64,000 nt of DNA from Haloarcula sebkhae. Its GTDB lineage: Archaea > Halobacteriota > Halobacteria > Halobacteriales > Haloarculaceae. The position numbers and the translations under genes are program-made. The notes beneath the pieces are model-generated. The model did no database searches and was not told the DNA's origin. It saw only the letters and a program-made list of their open reading frames with translations. The stretch lies in contig NZ_BMPD01000001.1 in assembly GCF_014647415.1 (NCBI RefSeq), positions 992,001 to 1,056,000 on the forward strand. The letters run 5' to 3'. This document shows positions 8,776 to 17,524 of this stretch, in pieces. How positions within the stretch are numbered: position 1 is the first letter of the stretch; every line of letters starts with the position of its first letter.

Positions 8776-9651
8776 ATGGAGGTCACGCTGCTTGGGACCG
8801 GCGACACGACGGGGACACCGACTGTCCAGTGCGACTGTGACACGTGCGAACGGGCGCGCGACCCCGACGAGGAACTCCGGGCCCGCGTCCGTGAGCGCGG
8901 CATCGACCCGACCGGGGGCGTCGAGCGGTCGCGCTTCTCCGTTGCCGTGTCGAACGACGACACTGGGGAGTTCCTGCTGATCGACCTGAGTCCGGACTTC
9001 CGTCACCAGTTCCTCCGCGAGTCGGTCCCGCTGCCGGACGCGGCGATCATCACACACGTTCACTTCGACCACCTCGATGGCCTCGGCAACGCCTACCGTC
9101 TGTTCGACGAGCTGCCGGTCCACGCCGCCGACGAGACCGATCCGGTGACCGGTGAAAGTGTTGCACAGGGCGTCCGGAGCCGCTACGACTATCTCGATAC
9201 GGTCTCGGTCCATGCACAGACGCCGTTCGAGCCGTTCACCGTCGCCGGCTTCGAGGTGACGCTCGTCCCGGTCACCCACCCGCCGCTGCTGTGCTACGGC
9301 CTGCGAATCGAGGAACCACAGACTGGCGCAGTGCTGTCGATTTCCGGGGACACCTGTTACGACGTGCCCGACCGCTCGAAATCCGTGCTGACCGGGGCCG
9401 ACCTCGCACTCGTCGAGGGCATCGTTCACCCGGAGGCCTGCGAATACCACCCGAAAGGCGGCACGCACCACGACAAGGACGGCGTGCCGCGGACCTTCGG
9501 CACGAAACACATGACCCTTCTCGGCGCGCGGGACTTCGCCAAAGACATTGCGGCCGACGACTACCGTATCGTCCACACTGGGCACTACGTCCCCGCGGAC
9601 AGGGCCTTCGCCGACGACATCGGACTCGACGGCGAGCGGTTCACGCTCTGA
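8776..9651 (+). CDS. MBL-fold hydrolase, PhnP-like phosphodiesterase
   Basis: A 291-residue metallo-beta-lactamase-fold protein. The metal-binding motif THVHFDHLDG (H-x-H-x-D-H) is near residue 97. The N-terminus has the Cys-x-Cys-x2-Cys segment (VQCDCDTCERA) that holds a structural zinc in PhnP-type phosphodiesterases. A further metal His lies in VTHPP, an Asp in SGDTCYD, and a C-terminal His in VHTGHYV. PhnP hydrolyses cyclic phosphodiesters such as ribose 1,2-cyclic phosphate, but no phosphonate genes are near, so the substrate here is uncertain. Confidence 0.82.
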   Translation: MEVTLLGTGDTTGTPTVQCDCDTCERARDPDEELRARVRERGIDPTGGVERSRFSVAVSNDDTGEFLLIDLSPDFRHQFLRESVPLPDAAIITHVHFDHLDGLGNAYRLFDELPVHAADETDPVTGESVAQGVRSRYDYLDTVSVHAQTPFEPFTVAGFEVTLVPVTHPPLLCYGLRIEEPQTGAVLSISGDTCYDVPDRSKSVLTGADLALVEGIVHPEACEYHPKGGTHHDKDGVPRTFGTKHMTLLGARDFAKDIAADDYRIVHTGHYVPADRAFADDIGLDGERFTL

Positions 9652-9712
9652 CCCGGATTCGGCTGGGTGAAACGGACCGTAGATTATAGGCCATGGCAGC
9701 TAATGTCGTTGT

Positions 9713-10009
9713 ATGGACAGGCGCGGCATCGCGGAGGTCGGTGGGCTGTCGCTGGCTGGCGGCGTCCTCGCAATCGCCGTCCAGCAGGTCATCGTGGGCG
9801 GTATCGACTGGGTGCTGGTGGTGGGACTGGTGGCCTGTGTCGGGATAGCGGCGGCAGCGAACTACCAGGCTAGAACGAAACACGCGGCGCAGGTCGCCAC
9901 TGAAGCACCGGCGGTGACCGAAGACAACTACGAACAGCACGGCCGCCCGACCGCCGGTGACGGCGGTGTCCCGCCTGATGACGCGCGTTCAGGTGACGAT
10001 GACCGGTAG
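9713..10009 (+). CDS. small membrane protein with acidic tail, 98 aa
   Basis: Residues about 10-48 form two hydrophobic helices (LSLAGGVLAIAVQQVIV and WVLVVGLVACVGIAAAA), followed by a hydrophilic, acidic tail likely to be cytoplasmic. No family is recognised. It follows the MBL gene by 61 bases and converges with the DUF5787-type gene, 19 bases apart. Function unknown. Confidence 0.6.
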   Translation: MDRRGIAEVGGLSLAGGVLAIAVQQVIVGGIDWVLVVGLVACVGIAAAANYQARTKHAAQVATEAPAVTEDNYEQHGRPTAGDGGVPPDDARSGDDDR

Positions 10010-10028
10010 CGGTGACGGCTTCTCGCGG

Positions 10029-11006
10029 CTATCCGAACCGATCTAGTCCCGACTGGCGACGCTTGCGCCCGTCGGGGTCTGCCCGCCACGGTGTCCGCTC
10101 GGCCCGGAGCGAGTCGCCGTCGACGGCCGGTGGGTCGGCTGCCTCGTACCCGCCGCAGTCCGGACCGCAGTCGTCGCTCTCGCGGACAGCGCGGTCCTTC
10201 CACTGACAGTACGGAATCCCGTCACTGTCGGGTGAACAGCGATCACACGCCGGGTAGTCGAAACTCCGCCACCCCTTGCCGTAGGCCCGCTCGGCCAGTC
10301 GCCGGCGCGCGCGGGCCTTCTCCGAAGCGCTGACTATCCGCATGTCTGTCCGGACCGGTCGCTCCTCGATGAGTTCGACGCCGGCATCGTCTGTCGGCAG
10401 CGGTGTCGCCTCCCGACGGACGTCTATCGTTTCTCTGTCGGCGTCGAACCGCCAGACGCCGACTTCATCCGGAATCCGGTTGAGGTGCGCCCCGGTAACG
10501 TAGGAGGCCGTCGCCAGCACGACGCGGTCGGCGAGCCCGAGCGACACGTCGGTCCGCAACTGTGATTCTAGGTCGCCGGGGCGGTCCAGATCTGGCTTGT
10601 TCTCGATGGCGACGATGTCGCCGACCCAGTCTGGGTACCGCGTCGTCTGCCGGACGTATGTCCGGCCGCCGCGGCGCTCGCGCTCGAAGAAGCCCCGCTC
10701 GACGGCCAGCTCGACGGCGCGCTCGGCACGGTCAGGATGGCAGTCGAAGGCGTCCTTCCAGTACCGGGCGCGGCCCGGCCCGACACTGCTTTCGATGGCC
10801 GCCGTCGGCAGCCGTTCGGGAGTGATGGCCGCTCGCTCGTCGAACTCGGGCCCCGGTTCGACAACGACGGTATCGAGGACGCGCCGGCCGTGGACAGCGC
10901 CGCCGAGCTGACGGCTCACCAGGCGCCCCTCGCGCTCAAGATGGGCACACAGCGCCAGTTCGAAGTCGAACTCCCGCACGACCGGAGGCAGGGCTGGGAC
11001 GGGCAA
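10029..11006 (-). CDS. DUF5787-type protein: PD-(D/E)xK nuclease-like core with a Cys cluster
   Basis: A 325-residue conserved haloarchaeal protein without assigned role. Residues 126-150 read DWVGDIVAIENKPDL then LESQL, matching the RecB-family nuclease pattern Asp130 / Glu135-x-Lys137 / Gln149. There is one Cys at 20 and a C-terminal group at 254, 257, 267, 280 and 284. One N-terminal Cys plus a C-terminal cluster around a nuclease core is how Cas4, AddB and Dna2 hold a 4Fe-4S cluster. That parallel is inference; the family name is from memory of haloarchaeal annotations. The ATG begins MPVPALPPVVREFDFEL. Confidence 0.7.
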   Translation of the reverse strand: MPVPALPPVVREFDFELALCAHLEREGRLVSRQLGGAVHGRRVLDTVVVEPGPEFDERAAITPERLPTAAIESSVGPGRARYWKDAFDCHPDRAERAVELAVERGFFERERRGGRTYVRQTTRYPDWVGDIVAIENKPDLDRPGDLESQLRTDVSLGLADRVVLATASYVTGAHLNRIPDEVGVWRFDADRETIDVRREATPLPTDDAGVELIEERPVRTDMRIVSASEKARARRRLAERAYGKGWRSFDYPACDRCSPDSDGIPYCQWKDRAVRESDDCGPDCGGYEAADPPAVDGDSLRAERTPWRADPDGRKRRQSGLDRFG

Positions 11007-11021
11007 AAGCCCCGCGCCCGG

Positions 11022-11192
11022 TTACCGGGTAGCGACAAAGAAACAGGTCAGTGTCGCCAGTGCGAGAACCGGACTCTGCGAGAGTATCGTCAGCAAGCCG
11101 AGGTAGACCGTCAGAACGCCGAGGAGGGACCGAACGGTCAGCGGTGGATACGTCGGCCTGTACAGTTCGGCGTAGGGTGCGGGTTGGTACAT
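11022..11192 (-). CDS. small membrane protein, 56 aa
   Basis: Begins MYQPAPYAELYRPTYPPLTV, a Pro/Tyr-rich cytoplasmic or surface segment, followed by two short hydrophobic stretches (LLGVLTVYLGLLTIL and VLALATLTCFFVA). The stop is 15 bases before the DUF5787-type gene on the same strand, so the two may be cotranscribed. Coding character comes from the coherent hydrophobic design and codon choice; no family recognised. Confidence 0.5.
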   Translation of the reverse strand: MYQPAPYAELYRPTYPPLTVRSLLGVLTVYLGLLTILSQSPVLALATLTCFFVATR

Positions 11193-11330
11193 TACAGTGA
11201 AACGATGGTCCCGAACGCCGATAAGTATAATCTGAATGATATTTATGTAACAGACGCGGACTGAGACTCTCCTGAAGACGATTTCGGTCAGTGGGAAAAC
11301 AGTTCGCCGCCGCAGTACCGATAGCCCGGC

Positions 11331-12218
11331 TCAGCGCCCGCAGTCCTGTCGCTCAAACTCGACCGGCTGGAGGTCGCCGTCCAGATAGGCGGTCAGTTCC
11401 GCCTCGGCCAGCGGAATCCGGACCGCAAGCCGCCACGGGTCCGTGTCTTCGACGCTGGTGTACTGGTCGTCGACACACCAGGGCAGCGTCCAGTAGGGTC
11501 GACTCGACAGGTCGACGCCGTGGTCGTCGTAAAACGCCGCGACGCGGGAGTTGTCAAGTAGCGTCAGCCCGACAGGCGAACAGAGTTCGTGGCGACACTG
11601 TTTGCAGACGAACTCGGCGCGGACCGACACGTCGAGACAGCAGTCGCCATCACGAGAGATCTCTGTTCCCATCCGGCCGGCACAGTCGGGGCAGACGCCG
11701 TCAGCAGCCAGACAGTGGAGGTGTCGCACCCGCTCGGCGAAGGCCGTCGCGACTTCCGCTGGCGTCCGATCGACCAGGCCGCCCGGCGGGAACGGGTACT
11801 CGCCGTGGGCCTTCCCACAGTCCTCGCAGTCGATGGCGAACTGCTCATCGGCGTACTCTGCCAGTAAACCGCCGCCACACCGTGTGCAGGCCCCGGTCAC
11901 CGGGAACGGGTCGATATCGGGCGTCCGCGTGAACGTTCCTGCCCGCACCGCGCGGATGACCTGCGATCCGGCGTACCGGAGGTCGTACCCGTCCGGCCCT
12001 TGGCTGACGAACTGGCCGGTGAGTTCCTGTAGGTGATAGTTGAACTGCCCGCTGTCGGCCAGTTCTACGGCGTCGAACAACTCCGAGAAGCGAACCGGTC
12101 GGTCATCTGCGCGCCACAGTGCCTCCAGAATGTCCAGGCGCGTCTCGCTCGCGATGACCGAGAACGCTGTCGCCGGATCGATGTCGGCATCCGTTTCGGG
12201 GGACTCCTCGACTCGCAT
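11331..12218 (-). CDS. ArsR-like HTH transcriptional regulator with two zinc ribbons
   Basis: A 295-residue probable DNA-binding regulator. Residues 15-90 form a winged helix (FSVIASETRLDILEAL, then FNYHLQEL as the recognition region). A first Cys pair set follows at 111/114 and 131/134, and a second at 176/179 and 205/208, each likely to bind one zinc. This HTH-plus-zinc-ribbon layout is common among haloarchaeal regulators with unknown ligands. The ATG at 12218 is preferred because a GTTTATGC box lies about 24 bases upstream; the longer frame adds no recognisable sequence. A 10-base palindrome upstream may be its operator. Confidence 0.78.
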   Translation of the reverse strand: MRVEESPETDADIDPATAFSVIASETRLDILEALWRADDRPVRFSELFDAVELADSGQFNYHLQELTGQFVSQGPDGYDLRYAGSQVIRAVRAGTFTRTPDIDPFPVTGACTRCGGGLLAEYADEQFAIDCEDCGKAHGEYPFPPGGLVDRTPAEVATAFAERVRHLHCLAADGVCPDCAGRMGTEISRDGDCCLDVSVRAEFVCKQCRHELCSPVGLTLLDNSRVAAFYDDHGVDLSSRPYWTLPWCVDDQYTSVEDTDPWRLAVRIPLAEAELTAYLDGDLQPVEFERQDCGR

Positions 12219-12236
12219 CGTACATGAATCTGTTCC

Positions 12237-12276
12237 CGCATAAACAAAAGCGTTCACAGAAACACAGTTACGTAAC
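12237..12276 (-). promoter_or_regulatory. promoter and palindrome upstream of the zinc-ribbon HTH gene
   Basis: Read on the minus strand, a TTTATGC TATA-like box (about 12238-12244) is preceded by the perfect palindrome GTTACGTAAC at 12267-12276, about 25 bases further upstream. The position fits an activator or autoregulatory site for the adjacent regulator. Confidence 0.4.
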
Positions 12277-12605
12277 AGTACCGACAAGAACTGGCCACGA
12301 TCTACGCTTCAGGATTCCTGTCCCACCACCGAGTAGGGTTCGACCGGTTCGTCACGGATGGTGGAATGACTGATTGATGACTCCAATCTCTCAACGGCGA
12401 TCCGGTGTGGCATTTAAGTCGCACAGTCCGCTACTCGCGCTCGGTGACGGAGGTCGCGTCGCTATATCGGGGCCAATATCGGGTAATTCGGTGACTTTGC
12501 CGCCGTCAGCAGGGATCAAATCGGCGATTGAACCGGGGTCGGCGGGGCGCAAACAGTAGGTTTATCAGTTGCACGCGGCGAAACTCCACCAAGATTACTC
12601 TCGAA
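12277..12605. other. 329-base intergenic region before aIF2-gamma
   Basis: No convincing gene. It holds two copies of ATATCGGG, 12 bases apart (12464 and 12476), and the TTTATCAG box near 12560 that probably drives the aIF2-gamma operon with a 5' leader of about 15-20 bases. A 61-codon plus-strand frame (12374-12559) has no halophile codon bias and is discounted. Confidence 0.4.
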
Positions 12606-13835
12606 ATGACATCGAACAAACAACCGGAGGTGAACATCGGACTCGTCGGGCACGTCGACCACGGAAAGACGACGCTCGTACAGGCGCTGTCCGGCGAATG
12701 GACCGACCAGCACTCCGAGGAGATGAAGCGCGGTATCTCTATCCGACTCGGCTACGCCGACGCGACGTTCCGTCGCTGCCCGGAGGCCGAGGAGCCGGAG
12801 GCCTTTACCGTCGACGAGCACTGCGACGACCACGACGTCGACACCGACCACCTCCGGACGGTGTCGTTCGTGGACGCGCCCGGCCACGAGACGCTGATGG
12901 CCACCATGCTCTCCGGCGCGGCCATCATGGACGGGGCCGTCCTCGTCATCTCGGCGACTGAGCCCGTCCCGCAGGCCCAGACCGAAGAGCACCTGAGCGC
13001 GCTCGACATCATCGGCATCGACAACATCGTCATCGCCCAGAACAAGGTCGACCTCGTCGACGAGGAGCGGGCGATGCAGAACTACGAGCAGATTCAGGAG
13101 TTCGTCGAGGGAACCGTCGCCGAAGGCGCACCGGTTGTCCCAATCAGCGCGGGCCAGGAGGCCAACATCGACCTGCTCATTGAGGCCGTCCAGTCCGAGA
13201 TTCCGACGCCGGAACGGGACCCCGACGAGGATGCCCGTATGATGGTCGCACGCTCGTTCGACATCAACCGCCCCGGTACGACTTGGGACGACCTGATGGG
13301 CGGCGTGCTCGGTGGCTCGCTCGTTGGCGGCCAACTGGACGTCGACGACGAGATCGAACTCCGCCCCGGCCGCGAGGTCGAGGAAGGCGGCAAGACGGAG
13401 TGGCAGCCCGTGACGACGACGGTCCGCTCGCTCCAGTCCGGCGGCGACTTCGTGGACACGGTCACGCCGGGCGGCCTGCTCGGCGTCGGGACCGGACTTG
13501 ACCCCGCGATCACGAAAGGCGACGCGCTCGCCGGTCAGGTCGCCGGGCCGCCCGGGAGCCTCCCGCCGGTCCACGAGACGTTCACGATGGACGTGGACCT
13601 GCTGGAACGCATCGTCGGTGACGACGGCGGCGAGGTCGACGAGATCTCGACCGGCGAACCGCTCATGCTGACTATCGGCACCGCCACCACGGTCGGTTCA
13701 GTCACGAGCGCGCGAGACGACGAATGTGAAGTCGCGCTCAAGCGCCCGGTCTGTGCGGCGTCGGGCTCGAAGATCGCCATCAACCGCCGTGTCGGCGCTC
13801 GGTGGCGGCTCATCGGTGTCGGCACGCTGCGGTGA
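12606..13835 (+). CDS. eif2g: translation initiation factor 2 subunit gamma (aIF2-gamma)
   Basis: A 409-residue GTPase that carries initiator Met-tRNA to the small ribosomal subunit. G1 is GHVDHGKTT near residue 15, G3 is DAPGHE, and G4 is NKVD. The beta-barrel domains II and III follow. The zinc-knuckle region (RRCPEAE to EHCDDHD) keeps only two of the four usual cysteines, so zinc binding there may be weak or lost. The ATG at 12606 gives the normal N-terminus [12 protein letters not shown]; the longer frame from 12528 adds unrelated residues. First gene of a five-gene operon. Confidence 0.96.
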   Translation: MTSNKQPEVNIGLVGHVDHGKTTLVQALSGEWTDQHSEEMKRGISIRLGYADATFRRCPEAEEPEAFTVDEHCDDHDVDTDHLRTVSFVDAPGHETLMATMLSGAAIMDGAVLVISATEPVPQAQTEEHLSALDIIGIDNIVIAQNKVDLVDEERAMQNYEQIQEFVEGTVAEGAPVVPISAGQEANIDLLIEAVQSEIPTPERDPDEDARMMVARSFDINRPGTTWDDLMGGVLGGSLVGGQLDVDDEIELRPGREVEEGGKTEWQPVTTTVRSLQSGGDFVDTVTPGGLLGVGTGLDPAITKGDALAGQVAGPPGSLPPVHETFTMDVDLLERIVGDDGGEVDEISTGEPLMLTIGTATTVGSVTSARDDECEVALKRPVCAASGSKIAINRRVGARWRLIGVGTLR

Positions 13836-14212
13836 TGATCGTGCTGGATACGAACGCGCTGATGATGCCGGTCGAATGCAACGTACGCCTGTTCGAGGAA
13901 CTCGACAGACTGTTGCCGGATGCGACGGACTACGTCGCGCCCGCTGCCGTCCGCGACGAACTGGCGAAACTGGCCGACGGTGCCGGCGCGGAAGCGACCG
14001 CCGCATCCGTCGGGCAGGACCTGCTCGACCGGTGTACGGTTCGGGAGACGACGGCGGACTACGCGGACGATGCCGTCCTCGAACTGGCACAGGCAGATGA
14101 TGCGACACACGCGGTCACGAACGACAACCCCCTCAAACGACGCCTGCTGGACGCGGGCGTTCCAGTAATTAGTTTAAGGGGCCGGAACAAACTGGGTATC
14201 ACTCAACCATAA
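13835..14212 (+). CDS. PIN-domain ribonuclease (VapC/Fcf1-like)
   Basis: A 125-residue PIN domain. The first metal-binding Asp is in VLDTNALMM (residue 5), an acidic residue lies in VRDELAKL, and the last is in AVTNDNPLKRR. The ATG overlaps the TGA of aIF2-gamma (ATGA), so the genes are translationally coupled. No antitoxin gene adjoins it, and its steady place in an operon with aIF2-gamma and Rpo7 argues for an RNA-processing role rather than a toxin. Identity of the RNA target is unknown. Confidence 0.85.
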   Translation: MIVLDTNALMMPVECNVRLFEELDRLLPDATDYVAPAAVRDELAKLADGAGAEATAASVGQDLLDRCTVRETTADYADDAVLELAQADDATHAVTNDNPLKRRLLDAGVPVISLRGRNKLGITQP

Positions 14213-14215
14213 CAC

Positions 14216-14794
14216 ATGTATAAACGGGTACGCCTACGCGATACGGTCGAAGTCCCGCCACGCTTTCTGGCGGAGGTCAGTCCGGGGCTGGTCAAACGGC
14301 TCCTGCAAGAGAAGCTCGAAGGACGAATGGACGAGGACGTCGGCAGCGTCGTCTCCGTCATCGAGGTCCACGACATCGGTACCGGTGCCGTGCTGCCGAA
14401 CAAGCCCGGCGTCTACTACGAGGCGGAGTTCGACGCTCTCACGTTCGACCCACAGATGCAGGAAGTGGTCGACGGAGAGGTCGTTGAGGTCGTCAACTTC
14501 GGGGCCTTCATCGGCATCGGGCCGGTCGACGGCCTGCTCCACGTCTCCCAGATATCCGACGAGTATCTGGCCTACGACGAGGAGAACCAGCAACTCGCCT
14601 CACGGGAGTCCAACCGGACGCTCACCGTCGGTGACGCCGTCCGGGCGCGTATCGTCACCAAGAGCATCGACGAGCGAAACCCGCGTGACTCCAAGATCGG
14701 CCTGACGGCGAAACAGGTTGGCTTGGGCAAGCACGGCTGGCTCCAGGAGGAGCGCGAGCGCCGCGAAGGCACGGCGGAAGCCGGTGATAGCTGA
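14216..14794 (+). CDS. rpoE1: DNA-directed RNA polymerase subunit Rpo7 (RpoE1)
   Basis: The 192-residue stalk subunit of archaeal RNA polymerase, partner of Rpo4; it binds emerging RNA and aids promoter opening. The N-terminal RNP-like domain starts MYKRVRLRDTVEVPP, and an S1 domain spans about residues 80-165 (VDGEVVEVVNFGAFIGIG, then DGLLHVSQI). It begins 3 bases after the PIN gene and overlaps spt4. A TTTAAG string near 14173 could add an internal promoter. Confidence 0.96.
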   Translation: MYKRVRLRDTVEVPPRFLAEVSPGLVKRLLQEKLEGRMDEDVGSVVSVIEVHDIGTGAVLPNKPGVYYEAEFDALTFDPQMQEVVDGEVVEVVNFGAFIGIGPVDGLLHVSQISDEYLAYDEENQQLASRESNRTLTVGDAVRARIVTKSIDERNPRDSKIGLTAKQVGLGKHGWLQEERERREGTAEAGDS

Positions 14795-14991
14795 TGGCGG
14801 ACCGACTCGTCTGTCGCGACTGTCACCGCGTCCAGGGCGCGGAGATCGAAAGCCAGTGTGAGGCCTGCGGCGGCACCGCACTGACCGAGGACTGGGCCGG
14901 CTACGTCGTCATCGCGCATCCGGAGCGCTCCGACATCGCCGAAGAGATGGAAGTGACCGAGCCGGGCAAGTACGCGCTGAAAGTCCGCTAA
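14794..14991 (+). CDS. spt4: transcription elongation factor Spt4 (RpoE2)
   Basis: A 65-residue zinc-ribbon protein that pairs with Spt5 to make RNA polymerase processive. The four zinc cysteines are at 7, 10, 22 and 25 (VCRDCHRV and CEACGG), followed by the conserved YVVIAHPERSDIAEEM segment. The ATG overlaps the rpo7 stop (TGATGG). Confidence 0.95.
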   Translation: MADRLVCRDCHRVQGAEIESQCEACGGTALTEDWAGYVVIAHPERSDIAEEMEVTEPGKYALKVR

Positions 14992-14992
14992 C

Positions 14993-15532
14993 GTGTCCGA
15001 CGTCGTTCTCGAACTCCCGAGTGACTTGCGGCACGAGCTGAAAGAGCCGCTCGGACGGATTTATACTGATACAGCGGCGCTGCTGGCCGACGCCGGTGAC
15101 CCAATCATCGCCGTCGGCGACATGGTCACGTACCACCTCATCGAGGCCGGGCGGACGCCCGATCTCGCGCTGGTCGACGAACGGACCAAACGCTCGGCCG
15201 TCGACGCGGACGTGGCAGCGGCGATCGATGGCTTCGACCGGACGCTCTCGGTCGACAACCCAGCCGCAACGCTCACCGCTGAACTGCTTGCTGCGCTTCG
15301 TGATGGTCTCGATAGTGACGGGACGACACTTCTCGATGTCGACGGCGAGGAGGACCTCGCTACGCTCCCTGCAGTACTCGCCGCGCCCGCCGGAGCCAGT
15401 GTTGTCTACGGCCAACCGGACGAGGGGATGGTGCTGGCCGATTGCGACGACACAGCCCGGGACCGGGTCCGATCGCTGCTGAAGCGGATGGACGGCGACC
15501 CCGAGCGAGCGATTGCACTCGTGTCGAACTAG
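14993..15532 (+). CDS. GTP-dependent dephospho-CoA kinase (DUF359 family)
   Basis: A 179-residue archaeal enzyme for the last step of coenzyme A synthesis, phosphorylating dephospho-CoA with GTP. Family segments are visible: VGDMVTYHLIEAG with the GD pair, LVDERTKR, then VDNPAATLT, VDGEEDLATLP and VVYGQPDEGMV. It starts with GTG one base after the spt4 stop and ends the aIF2-gamma operon, as in other haloarchaea. Confident by motif and context. Confidence 0.9.
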   Translation: MSDVVLELPSDLRHELKEPLGRIYTDTAALLADAGDPIIAVGDMVTYHLIEAGRTPDLALVDERTKRSAVDADVAAAIDGFDRTLSVDNPAATLTAELLAALRDGLDSDGTTLLDVDGEEDLATLPAVLAAPAGASVVYGQPDEGMVLADCDDTARDRVRSLLKRMDGDPERAIALVSN

Positions 15533-15553
15533 CTGGCAAAAACGCGGACGGTT

Positions 15554-15709
15554 TTATTCTGGCCGTGGGACGCTGAGGTTCTGCATTTCTGTCTCACACC
15601 GGTCACAGCTGACCGTCGAGCGGTCGCTACAGAGGCGCTTCCCGCAGTCTGGGCATTCAAACAGCTGTTCGTCGTCGTCGCATGGGGCGGGGTCTGACCA
15701 CGTTGGCAT
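15554..15709 (-). CDS. zinc-ribbon small protein, 51 aa
   Basis: Begins MPTWSDPAPCDDDEQ. Two Cys pairs, CPDC at 19-22 and CDRC at 35-38, fit a rubrerythrin-like or generic zinc ribbon, with further Cys at 10 and 27. It converges with the dephospho-CoA kinase gene, 21 bases away. Haloarchaea encode many such zinc micro-proteins; role unknown. Confidence 0.65.
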   Translation of the reverse strand: MPTWSDPAPCDDDEQLFECPDCGKRLCSDRSTVSCDRCETEMQNLSVPRPE

Positions 15710-15798
15710 ACTTGTGACTAATTAGCATTTGTCACGGGATAAACTTTGCTCATACCGAAATAAAAGACAACACTCGTCCAGAGAAAGTGGACGTATGG

Positions 15799-16830
15799 TC
15801 ACTCAAGAACGTGGACGTGCCTGACCAGCGAGCGGTGAACGCGCCGCTTGAAGTAATCAGTGACGGCCCAGCCCGCGCCGGTCGCGGCCTCGCGCCAGTC
15901 GCGGTCGGCGACGAGGACGCACCGCCCTGCGACGCGGGCGGCTTCGCTGAGCGCATCGGAAACGAGGGGTGCCAGTTCGCCCTCGATGCGGGACTGCCGG
16001 CCGTAGGGGGCGTCGAAGACGGCGGCGTCGATGGCATCGTCGGCCACCGGAAGCGCGGACGCGTCAGACCGGAACACCCCCCACTCGCCCGGTTCGGGAT
16101 AGGCGTCCCTGCTGGGATGGCCGTCGTCGTCGAGCGCGTATCGGAGGTTCTTGCGCGTCCCCGAGACCATCTTTTCCTGTGCGTCGCCGCCGACCACGTC
16201 GGCCCCGATCAGGCCCGCTTCCAGCAGAAGGCCGCCGGTGCCACACATCGGGTCCAGTATCGTTGCGTCCGGGCCGGCTCCGGCGATGTTGACCAGCGCC
16301 CGGGCTTCGAGCGGGTCCATGCTGCCGGGCTGGAAGAACGGTCGGTCCGTCGGCTGCCGTTGGCCGAAATCACGGACGCTTTCGACAGCGAGCCAGCCCA
16401 GCACGCAGCAGGCATCGCCGGTCCCGCCCTCCTCGTCGCCAGCCGGGTCCGAAAAGTAGGCGTAGAGGACCTGGTCCGGATCGTCGAGGTCGACGGCGAA
16501 GCCGCGGTCGGTGAGCACGCCGCCAAGCGTCCGTTCGGCCTGTTGGGTGTCGATGCCGGTGCTCGCTCGCATGTCGACCGCACGCACGGCGACACTTCCC
16601 TCGCGGTCGATGGTCGCGGCCGACAGCAACGCGGCGGCGCTTTCGATGTCCGGGTCCGAGGTTCCGAGTAGGTCACAGGCCCGGTGGGTGAACGCGAGGT
16701 GGCGAACGCGGTCGCTGATACCACGTGCTGTCGCCAGTCCAGGGGCGAGGGCGTCGACGGCGCTCGCGGCGCTTGCGGCTTCCCGCTGCGCGAACGCGTC
16801 GTCCTGCCCGCCGAGTTCGAGGACGTACAC
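15799..16830 (-). CDS. trmG10: tRNA (guanine-10-N2)-methyltransferase TrmG10
   Basis: A 343-residue enzyme that dimethylates G10 of tRNA. The N-terminal half (from VYVLELGGQDD) carries the THUMP RNA-binding domain. The C-terminal half is a Rossmann methyltransferase with the SAM loop LDPMCGTGGLLLEAGLIGAD, and DAPYGRQS in place of the usual DPPYG. The start is the GTG at 16830. The residues of the longer frame (to 17250) are the antisense of the neighbouring membrane gene and are rejected. It diverges from that gene. Confidence 0.88.
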   Translation of the reverse strand: MYVLELGGQDDAFAQREAASAASAVDALAPGLATARGISDRVRHLAFTHRACDLLGTSDPDIESAAALLSAATIDREGSVAVRAVDMRASTGIDTQQAERTLGGVLTDRGFAVDLDDPDQVLYAYFSDPAGDEEGGTGDACCVLGWLAVESVRDFGQRQPTDRPFFQPGSMDPLEARALVNIAGAGPDATILDPMCGTGGLLLEAGLIGADVVGGDAQEKMVSGTRKNLRYALDDDGHPSRDAYPEPGEWGVFRSDASALPVADDAIDAAVFDAPYGRQSRIEGELAPLVSDALSEAARVAGRCVLVADRDWREAATGAGWAVTDYFKRRVHRSLVRHVHVLE

Positions 16831-16917
16831 GCCCGAGCGGTGTGGGCGAGCGGCTATGAGCGTGCCGGTCGCGCTCGGGAACAAAACGCACAAGCGAGCG
16901 GCCGCCGAATCCCGAGT

Positions 16918-17307
16918 ATGCTCCAGTCCGGGTTCTCCAGCCTCACCGGCGGTGGTATCCTCGCGGTCCTCGTGACCGTCCTCGTCACCTGGCTCTTCTA
17001 CGCTCTGACGCTCCACCTGGCTGCGACGTTTTTTATCGGCGACGTGCCGAGCCAACTCGCCGCCAAAGCCGCCCTCGCGCCGGCAATCGTCTCGCTCATC
17101 CTCCAGCGCTGGGGCGTCGAGTCCGGCGTCGTCTCGGCTGACCTCGGCGTCGCAGTCGTCCTGTTGCTCACCCTCGTCGCCGACGGCATCGCCATCAGCC
17201 TCTCCTATCGGCTGTCGACCCGCTCGACGGCCCCGCTCGTGGCGCTGCATCTGGCGTTTGCGGCGGTGCTCGGGTTCGCTATCAGCAACATCTTCGGGCT
17301 GGTGTAA
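16918..17307 (+). CDS. small integral membrane protein, 129 aa
   Basis: Three to four hydrophobic helices, starting MLQSGFSSLTGGGILAVLV. No charged catalytic signature and no recognised family. Conserved hypothetical membrane proteins of this size often sit beside trmG10 in haloarchaea (context from memory). The ATG at 16918 is used; the longer frame from 16684 is the antisense of trmG10. Function unknown. Confidence 0.7.
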   Translation: MLQSGFSSLTGGGILAVLVTVLVTWLFYALTLHLAATFFIGDVPSQLAAKAALAPAIVSLILQRWGVESGVVSADLGVAVVLLLTLVADGIAISLSYRLSTRSTAPLVALHLAFAAVLGFAISNIFGLV

Positions 17308-17524
17308 GCGGCACCTGGCATGGGTGGCCGGCCAGTTCGGACAGTCGATGTGTCGTCGCGACGAGTCAACGAGGGCGCTATCGCCGAGGAAATAGAGTTA
17401 GCTAGTGTTGCTCGGTACCGAAGTGAACTTTGTGTTAGTTCCTAACTGTCCAATGCATCCCATTATCGGCGGATAAAATATCAAAAGAAAGTTATATGAA
17501 GGTTAGGTGGAGAATGCAGAGGTG
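17308..17524 (+). promoter_or_regulatory. AT-rich intergenic region with CPBP protease promoter
   Basis: No gene. Base composition drops from GC-rich to AT-rich after about 17400. A GTTATATGAA box near 17491 lies about 28 bases before the ATG at 17525, which supports that start rather than the GTG at 17507. Confidence 0.45.

Noticed and set aside
13835-14212. Toxin-antitoxin pair based on the PIN protein
   Set aside because: No antitoxin gene adjoins it, and its operon with aIF2-gamma, Rpo7 and Spt4 indicates housekeeping RNA processing.
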